Below are positions 8,800 to 18,400 of a DNA stretch of 64,000 nucleotides, in pieces (within the stretch, counting starts at the first letter, position 1; the number at the start of each line of letters is the position of its first letter). The notes beneath the pieces are model-generated. The model did not search any database. It saw only the letters and a program-made list of their open reading frames with translations, and had not been told where the DNA came from. Origin of the DNA: RH-AL1 sp964247745 (GTDB lineage Bacteria > Pseudomonadota > Alphaproteobacteria > Rhizobiales > Beijerinckiaceae); NCBI GenBank assembly GCA_964247745.1, contig CAXTVT010000005.1, positions 21,176-85,175 on the forward strand, in the 5' to 3' direction. The position numbers and the translations under genes were made by a program.

Positions 8800-9816
8800 A
8801 TGAGGACCGTCGCACCGGGGCGCTGCAACATCGCCTTCTTCGGCTTCGGCGCCGTCGGCCAAGCCGTCGCGGCGCTCTGCGCGCACCGCCGGTGCCGGTA
8901 TCGGGAGCTCTACGGCGTGGACGTTCGCGTCGTCGGCATCCTTCGCTCTCGCGTCCAGATGCTCGATCGCGACGGCATCGAAATCGGCTCGCTGACGCCG
9001 TCCGACGGACGCTGGCAACCCGCCGGAGAAAGCTTCGTCGAGACCCCTTACATCGATGTCCTCATCGACGCGGGTCCCTCGGACGTCAGGACCGGCGGCC
9101 GGGGATTGCTCATGGTCGAGAGCGTGCTGGCGCGCGGATGCCACGTCATCGCGGTGTCGAAAGGCGCCGTCGCCAAATGCGGACCTGCCCTCTGCGCCCT
9201 TGCCGCGCGTACCGGGGCCATGCTCGAGGTGAGCGCCGCCGCCGGCGCCGCGCTGCCGGCGTTGGACCTGCTGCGCCACGCGGTGCGCGGCTGCGACGTC
9301 CTGACGATCGAAGGGATCTTCAACGCGACGACGAACCATTTGCTGGATGCGATGAGCGAGGGAGGTCTGAGCCTGGAGCAGGCCCTCGAAAGGGCACGCC
9401 AGGACGGGATCGTCGGATCCGACCCGCGCATGGACATCGAGGGATGGGACACGGCCGCCAAGCTGGTGCTGCTCGCCGTCTTCGGTCTCGGCGCAAGCCT
9501 GACGATCGACGATGTCGCGCTCGGTGGCATCCAGAACCTGACCGCCTCCGAATGTCGGGACATGAAGGCGCGCGGTCACACGCCCAAGCTGGTCGGCGCG
9601 TTGCACCGCTCCGGCGACGTCTTCACGGCATCCGTGGCGCTCCGTGCGCTGCCGGCGAGCGACCCGTTGGCCCGCATCGGCGGGAGCGACAAGGCGATGC
9701 GGATCACGACCGACGCGATGGGGGACATCTTCGCCTCCGTCAGTGGCGCCGAGCCGCTCGCGACCGCCGCCGCGGCGCTGAAGGATTTCGAGACAATGCT
9801 GACGGCGACGGGATGA
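8800..9816 (+). CDS. Homoserine dehydrogenase-like oxidoreductase without ACT domain
   Basis: A 338-residue protein with an N-terminal NAD-binding domain (IAFFGFGAVGQAVAAL), the family middle motif IFNATTNHLLDAM corresponding to the GTTN region of homoserine dehydrogenases, and the catalytic-domain signature SDPRMDIEGWDTAAKLVLLA, which contains the conserved acidic and lysine residues. It is about 100 residues shorter than the housekeeping enzyme of this group because the C-terminal ACT regulatory domain is absent. It may reduce aspartate semialdehyde, or act on a related substrate in a secondary pathway. No amino-acid biosynthetic neighbours other than argD downstream support a specific role. 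Confidence 0.78.
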   Translation: MRTVAPGRCNIAFFGFGAVGQAVAALCAHRRCRYRELYGVDVRVVGILRSRVQMLDRDGIEIGSLTPSDGRWQPAGESFVETPYIDVLIDAGPSDVRTGGRGLLMVESVLARGCHVIAVSKGAVAKCGPALCALAARTGAMLEVSAAAGAALPALDLLRHAVRGCDVLTIEGIFNATTNHLLDAMSEGGLSLEQALERARQDGIVGSDPRMDIEGWDTAAKLVLLAVFGLGASLTIDDVALGGIQNLTASECRDMKARGHTPKLVGALHRSGDVFTASVALRALPASDPLARIGGSDKAMRITTDAMGDIFASVSGAEPLATAAAALKDFETMLTATG

Positions 9817-9887
9817 GGAGGACGCGTCCCGATTTGACCACCCCCGCACGAGCTTCTATCTGTACCGCGCGACTTCACGGCCTCTCG

Positions 9888-9912
9888 TGCCGCCCCCATA
9901 GGGCGGCATTTT
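9888..9912 (+). terminator. Hairpin with short U-run before argD
   Basis: An 8-bp perfect stem (TGCCGCCC / GGGCGGCA) with a 5-base loop is followed directly by TTTT. It fits an intrinsic terminator for the homoserine-dehydrogenase-like gene ending 71 bp upstream. It also lies only 16 bp before the ATG of argD, so it could instead belong to the argD leader. Confidence 0.5.
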
Positions 9913-9928
9913 GCATTGGTGGGCTTCG

Positions 9929-11164
9929 ATGGCGCCTTGGAACGAGACGGGAGCGGGACCTTTGACCTCCTCTTTGCTGCCGACCTACGCGCGTTACCCT
10001 CTTGCCTTCGCCAAGGGCGAGGGCTGCTGGCTGGAGACGGCGGACGGCGCGCGCTACCTCGATCTCGGCGGCGGCATCGCCGTGGCCTCGCTCGGCTACA
10101 CCCACCCGCACCTCGTCGCGGCGTTGACCGAGCAGGCCGGCAAGCTGTGGCATACCTCGAACCTGTTCCAGATCCCCGAGGCCGAGCGGCTCGGCGCGCG
10201 GCTCTGCGCCGCCTCCTTCGCGGACTACGCCTTCTTCGCCAATTCCGGCGCCGAGGCGCTCGAGGGCGCGATCAAGACGGCGCGCAAGTACCACGCGTCT
10301 CAGGGCCATCCCGAGCGCTTCCACGTCGTCACCTTCACCGGAGCGTTCCACGGCCGGACCTACGCGACCATCGCGGCCGGCGGCAACGACAAGTACATCG
10401 AAGGCTTCGGGCCCAAGGCGCCGGGCTTCGACCGCGTCGCCTGGGGCGACATCGCGGCGGTACGGCAGGCGATCGGGCCGCAGACCGCCGCCATCCTGGT
10501 CGAGCCGATCCAGGGGGAGGGCGGCATCCGCGTGCCGCCGCCGGGATTTCTGCGGGCGCTGCGGGAGATCTGCGACACGCACGGCCTGCTGCTGATCGCC
10601 GACGAGGTGCAATGCGGCGTCGGGCGCACCGGCAAGCTCTTTGCCTACGAGTGGAGTGGCATCGAGCCGGACATCATGGCGATCGCCAAGGGCATCGGCG
10701 GCGGCTTCCCGCTCGGCGCCTTCCTGACCACGAAGGAGGCGGGCAAGGGCATGGTCGTCGGGACGCACGGCACGACCTACGGCGGCAACCCGCTGGCGAT
10801 GGCGGTCGGCAACGCCGTGCTCGACGTCGTGCTCGCCGACGGCTTTTTGGCCGACGTGGTCCGTCGCGGTGCCGACCTCGCACGCCGGCTCGAGGCCATC
10901 GTCGCGCGCCACCACAACGGAGCGATCGCCGGCGTGCGCGGCATGGGGCTGATGCTGGGCTTGGAGGTGCGGGTGCCGCCGGCGGAGTTCTGCGCCGCCG
11001 CGCGCGCGGAGCACGTGTTGACGATCCCCGCCGGCGACGGCGTGGTGCGCCTGCTGCCGCCGCTCATCCTCTCGGACGAGGAGATCGCCGAGGCCGAGCG
11101 TCGGATCGAGGCGACCTGCCTGCGCATCGCCGCCGACGAGCCGCAGCGCGGAGCTGCGGAATGA
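9929..11164 (+). CDS. argD: Acetylornithine aminotransferase ArgD
   Basis: A class III PLP-dependent aminotransferase of 411 residues from the ATG; a TTG at 9962, giving the more usual start just before SSLLPTYAR, is an equally good candidate. Family motifs are GCWLETADGARYLDLGGGIA, ANSGAEALEGAIKTAR, TGAFHGRT, the PLP-aspartate region LLIADEVQCGVGRTG, and IAKGIGGGFPLGA with the Schiff-base lysine. The enzyme transfers the amino group of glutamate to N-acetylglutamate semialdehyde in arginine synthesis and may also act as succinyldiaminopimelate transaminase. Its stop overlaps the argF start (ATGA), and the argD-argF-hslO order is common in alphaproteobacteria. Confidence 0.96.
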   Translation: MAPWNETGAGPLTSSLLPTYARYPLAFAKGEGCWLETADGARYLDLGGGIAVASLGYTHPHLVAALTEQAGKLWHTSNLFQIPEAERLGARLCAASFADYAFFANSGAEALEGAIKTARKYHASQGHPERFHVVTFTGAFHGRTYATIAAGGNDKYIEGFGPKAPGFDRVAWGDIAAVRQAIGPQTAAILVEPIQGEGGIRVPPPGFLRALREICDTHGLLLIADEVQCGVGRTGKLFAYEWSGIEPDIMAIAKGIGGGFPLGAFLTTKEAGKGMVVGTHGTTYGGNPLAMAVGNAVLDVVLADGFLADVVRRGADLARRLEAIVARHHNGAIAGVRGMGLMLGLEVRVPPAEFCAAARAEHVLTIPAGDGVVRLLPPLILSDEEIAEAERRIEATCLRIAADEPQRGAAE

Positions 11165-12135
11165 CGCGGAGCGCTCCCGTCGAGGCTCAAGGCGAGGTCG
11201 GCCACGAGCCCGGCCTCGTCCGGCATTTCCTCGACCTGGCCGACATCCCCGCGCCCGAGCTGCGCCGCATCCTCGACCACGCCGCCGCGCTCAAGGGGCG
11301 CTGGCGGCGCGGCATGCCCTCGCGCGACAAGCCGCTCGCCGGCAAGACGCTGGCGATGATCTTCGACAAGCCCTCGACCCGCACCCGCGTCTCGTTCGAT
11401 GTCGGCATGCGCCAGCTCGGCGGCGACGCCATCATGCTGACCGGCAAGGAGATGCAGCTCGGCCGTGGCGAGAGCATCGCCGACACGGCGCGCGTGCTGT
11501 CGCGCTTCGTCGATGCCGTCGTGATCCGCATCCTCGACCATTCCGCGATGCGCGAGCTGGCCCGACACGCCAGCGTGCCGATCATCAACGGCCTGACCAA
11601 GCGCACGCACCCGTGCCAGATCATGGCCGACCTGCTGACCTACGAGGAGCGGCGCGGGCCGATCGCCGGGCGCACCGTGGCCTGGTGCGGCGACGGCAAC
11701 AACGTGCTCGCTTCCTGGGTGCAGGCGGCGCAGCGCTTCGCCTTCACGCTGAAGATCGCCACGCCGAAAGGACTGGGGCTGCCGGCGGAGGTGGTCGACT
11801 GGACGGCGGCGTCGGGTGCCGACGTGCGCTTCACCGACGATCCCTTCGCCGCGGTGGAGGGGGCGGATTGCGTCGTCACCGACTGCTGGCTGTCGATGGG
11901 CGACGAGGAGAAGACCTCGCGTCACCAGATGCTGAAGCCCTACCAGGTCGACGAGCGGCTGATGGCAGCGGCGGCGCCGGAGGCTCTGTTCATGCACTGC
12001 CTGCCGGCGCACCGTGGCGAGGAGGTCACCGACGCGGTGATCGACGGCCCGCAATCCGTGGTGTTCGACGAGGCCGAGAACCGGCTCCATGCGCAGAAGG
12101 GCATCCTGGCGTGGTGCCTGGGGGCGATGGATTGA
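11161..12135 (+). CDS. argF: Ornithine carbamoyltransferase ArgF
   Basis: A 324-residue cytoplasmic transcarbamylase joining carbamoyl phosphate and ornithine to give citrulline. The carbamoyl-phosphate motif STRTR, the HPCQ motif, the ornithine-binding DCWLSMG segment and the catalytic HCLPAHRG loop are all intact. The length is slightly above the family norm of about 305 because of an N-terminal extension before FLDLADIPAPELR. It is translationally coupled to argD through a 4-bp overlap. Confidence 0.97.
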   Translation: MTRSAPVEAQGEVGHEPGLVRHFLDLADIPAPELRRILDHAAALKGRWRRGMPSRDKPLAGKTLAMIFDKPSTRTRVSFDVGMRQLGGDAIMLTGKEMQLGRGESIADTARVLSRFVDAVVIRILDHSAMRELARHASVPIINGLTKRTHPCQIMADLLTYEERRGPIAGRTVAWCGDGNNVLASWVQAAQRFAFTLKIATPKGLGLPAEVVDWTAASGADVRFTDDPFAAVEGADCVVTDCWLSMGDEEKTSRHQMLKPYQVDERLMAAAAPEALFMHCLPAHRGEEVTDAVIDGPQSVVFDEAENRLHAQKGILAWCLGAMD

Positions 12136-12140
12136 TGCCT

Positions 12141-12251
12141 GTCATTCCGGACGGAGCGCAGCGGAGTTCCGGAACCCATTGCGCTCTCCGGGTGGGCTCC
12201 TCCCGCGAAGCGCAATGGGTTTCGGGTTCGCCTGCGGCGCCCCGGAACGAC
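12141..12251. repeat. Imperfect palindromic intergenic element between argF and hslO
   Basis: The outer arms GTCATTCCGG and CCGGAACGAC and the inner arms CCCATTGCGCT and AGCGCAATGGG pair with each other, so the roughly 110 bp could fold into one long hairpin. Elements beginning with a TCATTCCGG-like word and ending in its complement are dispersed repeats in many Hyphomicrobiales genomes, so I read this as one copy of such a family. It sits between co-directional genes and would be transcribed. No second copy was noticed in the window. Confidence 0.65.
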
Positions 12252-12277
12252 AGAGATGGGAGCCGGGCGAGACATCG

Positions 12278-13270
12278 ATGACGGACGAACAGGAGCCGAT
12301 CGGTCTCGACATGAGCCGCCCCGTGTCCGACCTCGGGCACGACGATCTCGTGCTGCCCTTCGCCGTCGAGCCGCTCGACGTGCGCGGCCGCGTGGTGCGG
12401 CTGGGACCGGCGGTCGATCACATCCTCGCGCAGCACAAGTACCCGCCGCCTGTGGCGCGCCTCGTCGGCGAGGCGGCGGCGCTGACCGTGCTGTTGGGAT
12501 CGTCGCTGCGCATGGAGGGTCGCTTCCAGCTGCAGACCAAGAGCGACGGCTCGATCGACATGCTGGTCGTCGATTTCGACGCGCCGGATCGGCTGCGCGC
12601 CTTCGCGCGGTTCGACGCCGCCAAGCTCGCCGCGACGCCGCCGAACGGCGGTGACCTGCTCGGCCACGGCCATCTCGCCTTCACCATCGAGCGCGGCGGC
12701 GAGACCTCGCGCTACCAGGGTGTCGTCGCGCTGGAAGGGCAGGGCCTCGAGGCCGCCGCGCACCAATATTTCCGCCAGTCCGAGCAGATCCCGACGCTGG
12801 TGCGGCTCGCCGTCGCGGAGAACGTCACCGGGGCGGGAGCGGCCTGGCGCGCCGGCGGCCTGATGGTGCAGTTCCTGCCGGATTCGCCCGAGCGCCGGCG
12901 CCAAGCCGACCTCGACCCCGGCGACGCGCCGGCCGATTACCGCGCGCCCGACATCGACCTCGACGACGCCTGGACCGAGGCCGTGGCGCTCGCCGAGACC
13001 ATCGAGGACCACGAGCTGGTCGATCCCACCTTGTCCTCGGAGCGGCTGCTCTATCGCCTGTTCCACGAGCGCGGCGTCAAGGTGTTCGAGCCGACCGCGG
13101 TGCACGACGCCTGCCGCTGCTCGCGCGAGCGCATCGATTCGATGCTGCGCTCCTTCACGCCGCAGGAGCGTGCCGACATGATCGGCGAAGACGGCAAGAT
13201 CGGCGTGACCTGCGAGTTCTGCTCGACCCACCGCAGCTTCGACCCGAAGGATTTCGACAAGGGCGCGTGA
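12278..13270 (+). CDS. hslO: Redox-regulated chaperone Hsp33 (HslO)
   Basis: A 330-residue holdase chaperone activated by oxidative stress. The N-terminal folded domain (LGPAVDHIL, YPPPVARLVGEAAALTVLLG) is followed by the C-terminal redox switch, whose four zinc-binding cysteines appear as CRCS and CEFC. When zinc-bound and reduced the protein is inactive; disulphide formation releases zinc and exposes the substrate-binding surface. The ATG was chosen because the SxPVSDLGHDDLVLPFAVE start agrees with family members; the frame is open upstream through the palindromic repeat. Confidence 0.95.
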   Translation: MTDEQEPIGLDMSRPVSDLGHDDLVLPFAVEPLDVRGRVVRLGPAVDHILAQHKYPPPVARLVGEAAALTVLLGSSLRMEGRFQLQTKSDGSIDMLVVDFDAPDRLRAFARFDAAKLAATPPNGGDLLGHGHLAFTIERGGETSRYQGVVALEGQGLEAAAHQYFRQSEQIPTLVRLAVAENVTGAGAAWRAGGLMVQFLPDSPERRRQADLDPGDAPADYRAPDIDLDDAWTEAVALAETIEDHELVDPTLSSERLLYRLFHERGVKVFEPTAVHDACRCSRERIDSMLRSFTPQERADMIGEDGKIGVTCEFCSTHRSFDPKDFDKGA

Positions 13271-13300
13271 GCCGAGGGTGGGCCATTTAGGATCTGCCGG

Positions 13301-14806
13301 TCATGCCGCATCTCTCGCCGTGGCCTCGCGTTGGTTCGTTTTCACACGATCGTCCCCGGCGAAAAGGTGGTCGAGCCGCGCCTGCTCGTGGGGGCTGCGC
13401 GGCACCGCGAGCGCCACGGCGACGTAGACCGCGAGGTTGAGGACGAGGGCGACGGCGCCCGAGGTGAGGCCGTAGGCCCACGGGATGCCCAGCGGCCATT
13501 CGACCTGGAGCAGGCAGACGCAGGCCACCCCGACGCCAATCGCGGCCAGCGCGGATGGCCGGTCGCCGAACTTCGAGAAGATGCCGACATACAGCGGCAC
13601 CGCGAGTTGGACCATGAGCTGAAAGGCGAGAAGCGCGACACTGAACAGGCTCGGCAGCGGAAGGCAGGCGATCGCCGCGGCGGCGAGGGTGAGAAGCGCC
13701 ATCGCGAGCTGGGCGATCCCCATGAGGGCGCGATCGCCGGTGGGACGCCCGCGCAGCGCGGCGAGGATGTCGTTGGCGGCCAGCGCGCCGCAGGATTGGA
13801 CCGTCGCGTCGATGTTGCCCATCGAGGCGGCGAAGACCACGGTGCCCGCCAGGGCCAGCAGCGGCGCGCCGCCGGCCTCCTGGCTCAGCAGGAACCAGGC
13901 GCTCTCGGGAGCCGCGGCAAGCTCCGGGCGGGTCGAGGCCAGCAGTGCGAGGAGACCGAGACCGGAGACGAAGACGAGCGCGAGCGGCGCGCAAAAGGCC
14001 GACGCGCGCCTGACGCTGTCGACGCCCGACCCCGTGTAGAGCCGCACGAAGAGGTCGGGCCAGCACAGGCTGCTGAGCAGGGGCAGCAGGGTCAGGGAGA
14101 AGAACAGCAGCGGTGTGTCGCTGCCTGGGCCGGGCAGGGCGAGGCGGGCGGCCGGCAGCGCGTCGAGCCGCGCGCCGTGGACGAACAGCCACGCGATGAG
14201 GCCGAGGATGAGCCCGCTGCCGGCGATGTAGGCGACGACGCCCTGCAGCACGTCCGACACGATGATGCCGCGCATGCCCATCCGGATGGTCCAGACCTGG
14301 CGCACGCTCATGACCATTACGCCGAGCACGACGGCCGCGGTGAAGCCAAGCTTGCCGAACGAGAGCGCGAAGAACACGGCGCCGAGCGACTGCATGCCGA
14401 GCACCATCCAGGGAAACAGGCCGGCGATGCCGAGGAGAGCGGCGGCGACGCGCACGGCGCGCGAGTCGAAGCGCAGCGCCAGCAGGTCGGGCTGGGTCTT
14501 GAGGTCGTGCCGCGCGCCCCAGGTCCAGACCCGCTCGGCCATCAGGAACATGACGGCCGGCGCGAGCAGCGCCGACAACCCCATGCCCACCACCCCGCTG
14601 CTGACGATGAACCCGAAGGCACCGAGGAAGACGGTGCCGGGCTGGTAGGTGTTGAAGAAGGCCATGGCCTGAGCGAAACCGCCGAAGGAGCGGCCGGCGA
14701 CGGTGAAGTCGGCGAAGTCGCGATCGACGACGCGCGAGCGCTGGAGCAGCGCGACGACGGCGGCGAAGAACAGCGCCAGCGAGCCGAGCGTGAGGACGAT
14801 CGCCAT
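13301..14806 (-). CDS. Sodium:solute symporter (SSS/PutP-like family)
   Basis: A 501-residue integral membrane protein with about 12-13 hydrophobic helices. The family region around the first helices is visible (DFTVAGRSFGGFAQAMAFFN, VFLGAFGFIVSSGVVGMG), as is the ASMGNIDATVQSCGALAANDI segment typical of SSS transporters. It should use the sodium gradient to import an organic anion or amino acid; the substrate cannot be read from the sequence. Its ATG immediately follows the stop of a 65-residue membrane protein, so the two are one operon, and a two-component pair lies divergent from them. Confidence 0.9.
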   Translation of the reverse strand: MAIVLTLGSLALFFAAVVALLQRSRVVDRDFADFTVAGRSFGGFAQAMAFFNTYQPGTVFLGAFGFIVSSGVVGMGLSALLAPAVMFLMAERVWTWGARHDLKTQPDLLALRFDSRAVRVAAALLGIAGLFPWMVLGMQSLGAVFFALSFGKLGFTAAVVLGVMVMSVRQVWTIRMGMRGIIVSDVLQGVVAYIAGSGLILGLIAWLFVHGARLDALPAARLALPGPGSDTPLLFFSLTLLPLLSSLCWPDLFVRLYTGSGVDSVRRASAFCAPLALVFVSGLGLLALLASTRPELAAAPESAWFLLSQEAGGAPLLALAGTVVFAASMGNIDATVQSCGALAANDILAALRGRPTGDRALMGIAQLAMALLTLAAAAIACLPLPSLFSVALLAFQLMVQLAVPLYVGIFSKFGDRPSALAAIGVGVACVCLLQVEWPLGIPWAYGLTSGAVALVLNLAVYVAVALAVPRSPHEQARLDHLFAGDDRVKTNQREATARDAA

Positions 14807-15004
14807 TCAGCCGCGTCTCGCCGGGGGCGTCCGGCCGAGGGTGTAGGCGCACACGATGCTGGCGGCGATGAAGGCGCTGGTTCCGAAGAGGTAGGCGACG
14901 GCCACCGGAACGCCCGCGAGCCGTGACCCGGGCGCGAATGGCCAGTCCAGCGGAGGCAACAGCACGAGCGCGCAATCGGCCGCGAACCAGATCCTGATCA
15001 TCAT
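14807..15004 (-). CDS. Small membrane protein next to SSS symporter (DUF3311-like)
   Basis: From the tandem ATG ATG (MMIRIWFAADCALVL) the product is 65 residues with two hydrophobic helices (residues about 5-18 and 30-55) separated by a short PPLDWPFAPG loop. Short two-helix proteins of this kind precede SSS symporters in many proteobacteria (DUF3311/YhdT type) and are thought to form part of the transporter. The stop codon touches the symporter ATG (TGAATG), supporting coupled translation. A longer frame runs upstream, but its extra N-terminus is not membrane-like. Confidence 0.65.
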   Translation of the reverse strand: MMIRIWFAADCALVLLPPLDWPFAPGSRLAGVPVAVAYLFGTSAFIAASIVCAYTLGRTPPARRG

Positions 15005-15192
15005 GCTGCTGGCGTCATGGCGTGGCACTCCGGACGGTCGTATCGGCCGTGCATCGAAGCCCCGAGCCAGGATGTGGGCCAGGGCATGCGGCCCGCCAAG
15101 CCCCGGGAGATCTGCCCGACCTGCCGCCCGGAGGCTTGCCAGCTGCCGAGCACCTCGGGCTACATCGCGATCCATCGCACCGGACGGGACGC

Positions 15193-16563
15193 ATGCAGCT
15201 CCTCACCCATCTCCTCGCGCGCATCGTGCTCGTCGGCGCTCTCTGCCTGGCGGCGGCGACCGGCCTGCTGCTGGTCGAGACCCACCGCGACATGGATCGC
15301 GCCACGCGGACCAGCGCCGACCGGGCGGTCGTTCGGCTCCAGGCGCTCTACTGGCAGGATCTGGTGTGGCGCGACGGCTTGAGCCGGTCCGCCTTGCTGC
15401 CCCGGCCGGACTGGCGCACGCTCGATACGGCAGCGGCGGTCGCGCCCGGGCTCTGCCTGAGCTTCGCCGTTCCGGGCGAGGAGACCCAGCGCCTGTGCAA
15501 CCAGGCGGTCGGCGCGCTGCCATCCGCGCCGGCCTGGTTCGTCGCGCTGGATCGCCGCTTGTTCGGCGCCTTCGCGGCCGTCCGGCGTCCGCTCGACGTG
15601 CGCTCGCGCCATGCCGGAGACGTCGAGGTGTCGGCCGATCCCGCCGCGGCGCTGGACCTCGCCTTCGCGCGGATCGCCTCGGCCGCCTGGATCGCGGCGG
15701 CCATGACCGGGGGACTGCTGCTGGCGATCGGCCTGGTGGTCGTCCGGACGCTGCGGCCGCTCGGCGCCGTCACCACTCGACTCCGGCTGATGCAGGAGGC
15801 CGATTACGCGCCGGTCGGCGGGTGCCGCCCGCCGTTCGAATTCGGTCGCATCGCCGATGCCGTCGATGCGCTGGCGTCACGGCTGACGCAGACCGAGGCG
15901 GCGCGCGCGGCGCTCACGCGACGGCTGTTCCAAGTGCAGGAAGAGGAGCGCCGCGCGCTGGCCCGCGACCTCCACGACGAATTCGGTCAATGCCTGTTCG
16001 CCGTCGGCACCTGCGCCGCTTCGATCGAGGCCGGCGCCGGCGATCGCCCGGACCTCGCGGCGGATGCCCGCGCGGTGTCCGGCCTGGCGCGGCGCATGAT
16101 GACCACGTTGCGCGAAGCGCTGGTGCGGCTGCGCTCGCAGGACGTGGACGAACTGGGGCTCGAGGCCGCGCTGCGAGACATGGTGTCCCGCTCGCACGGT
16201 CGCGCCGGCACCCTGGTCAGCCTCGACGTCGAGGGCGACCTCGCGGCGGTGCCGCGGCGGGTCGCGATCGACCTGTTCCGCGTGGCGCAGGAGTGCCTCA
16301 CCAACGCCGCGCGCCACGCCGCGGCGCGCCACATCCGCCTTGCCGTGACGACCGCCGCGACGGCGGTGTCGCTGGACGTCGAGGACGACGGCGGCGGCGA
16401 CCTCGCCGCCGTCCGCGCCGGCGCCGGCCAAGGCCTGCTCGGCATCCGCGAGCGTATCGCCGCGCTCGGCGGCGACCTGGTGGTCGCCCGGGCCCAGGCC
16501 GGCCTGCGGATCGCCGCGACCATCCCCTACGCCGCGCCCGCGGTGGTGCCGGTCGCGGCGTGA
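15193..16563 (+). CDS. NarL-family sensor histidine kinase
   Basis: A 456-residue membrane kinase with helices near residues 8-27 and about 160-183 enclosing a periplasmic sensor region with two cysteines. Then come a HAMP-like linker, a HisKA_3 helix with RRALARDLHDEFGQ (His261) and a HATPase domain with DVEDDGGG and GLLGIRERIAALGG. It resembles the kinase at the left end of the window but is clearly a different protein. It overlaps its response regulator (GTGA) and is divergent from the SSS symporter operon, so it probably senses the symporter substrate or controls its uptake. Confidence 0.87.
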   Translation: MQLLTHLLARIVLVGALCLAAATGLLLVETHRDMDRATRTSADRAVVRLQALYWQDLVWRDGLSRSALLPRPDWRTLDTAAAVAPGLCLSFAVPGEETQRLCNQAVGALPSAPAWFVALDRRLFGAFAAVRRPLDVRSRHAGDVEVSADPAAALDLAFARIASAAWIAAAMTGGLLLAIGLVVVRTLRPLGAVTTRLRLMQEADYAPVGGCRPPFEFGRIADAVDALASRLTQTEAARAALTRRLFQVQEEERRALARDLHDEFGQCLFAVGTCAASIEAGAGDRPDLAADARAVSGLARRMMTTLREALVRLRSQDVDELGLEAALRDMVSRSHGRAGTLVSLDVEGDLAAVPRRVAIDLFRVAQECLTNAARHAAARHIRLAVTTAATAVSLDVEDDGGGDLAAVRAGAGQGLLGIRERIAALGGDLVVARAQAGLRIAATIPYAAPAVVPVAA

Positions 16564-17195
16564 CGACCATCCTGCTCGTCGACGACCATCCCGTGGTCCG
16601 CGACGGCTACCGGCGGCTGTTCGAACGACGGCCCGGCTGGCACGTGGTCGGCGAGGCCGGGGATGCCGCCGCCGCCTACAAGGCCTATCGCGACACCAGG
16701 CCCGATGTGGTGGTGATGGACCTGTCCCTGCCGGGACCGGGCGGCCTCGAAGCTGTGCGCCACATCCGGCAATGGGACCGCCGCGCCCGCGTTCTCGTAC
16801 TCACCATGCATGCCAACCCAGCCTTCGCCACCAAGGCCTTCGAGGCCGGCGCCACCGGCTACGCCACCAAGAGCGGCGATCCCGCCGACCTCGTGCTGCA
16901 TTTGGAGCGCGTGTCGCGTGGCGAGCAGACGATCGCGGCCGAGGTCGCCGGGCCGCTGGCGCTCGCGGCCTGCGAGGGATCCCCGCTCGGGCCGTTGAGC
17001 CCGCGCGAGACCGAGATCCTGCGCCTCGTCGCGTCGGGCTGGACGACGGCGGAGATCGCCGACGCCATGAGCCTCAGTCCCAAGACGATTCATAATTATC
17101 ACTACGAGGTGAAGGCCAAGCTCGGTGCGCGTACCGACGCCGAACTCGTCCACCTCGCGATGCGCGCCGGCCTGGTCCCCTGTCCGATCGACTGA
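16560..17195 (+). CDS. NarL/LuxR-type response regulator
   Basis: A 211-residue protein starting at a GTG inside the kinase stop codon region. The receiver has Asp8-Asp9, phosphoacceptor Asp54 in VVVMDLSLPG and a Lys in GYATKSG. The LuxR-type helix-turn-helix is at LSPRETEILRLVASGWTTAE and SLSPKTIHNYHYEVKAKL. It should be phosphorylated by the overlapping kinase. The likeliest target is the divergent symporter operon or the nucleotide-sugar genes that follow. Confidence 0.9.
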   Translation: MTTILLVDDHPVVRDGYRRLFERRPGWHVVGEAGDAAAAYKAYRDTRPDVVVMDLSLPGPGGLEAVRHIRQWDRRARVLVLTMHANPAFATKAFEAGATGYATKSGDPADLVLHLERVSRGEQTIAAEVAGPLALAACEGSPLGPLSPRETEILRLVASGWTTAEIADAMSLSPKTIHNYHYEVKAKLGARTDAELVHLAMRAGLVPCPID

Positions 17196-17331
17196 GTGCC
17201 GACCCGCGGCATCGGCACGCCGCCCGCGAGTGGCGAACCGCCGCCGGGGCGCCGCTCGCATTGCAACACCGGCTTGCATCTTCTAAGCCGCATCGCGAAA
17301 GGGCGTCCCGGGGCGCTTGCGGAGCAGGACG

Positions 17332-18372
<1,041 letters not shown>

Positions 18373-18400
18373 GCCCTACGACCCACAGGAGAGTCCAGCT

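Noticed and set aside
15005..15192. Small plus-strand frame upstream of the second histidine kinase
   Set aside because: It starts in the divergent promoter region and continues in a different frame through the kinase; codon use is not coding-like.
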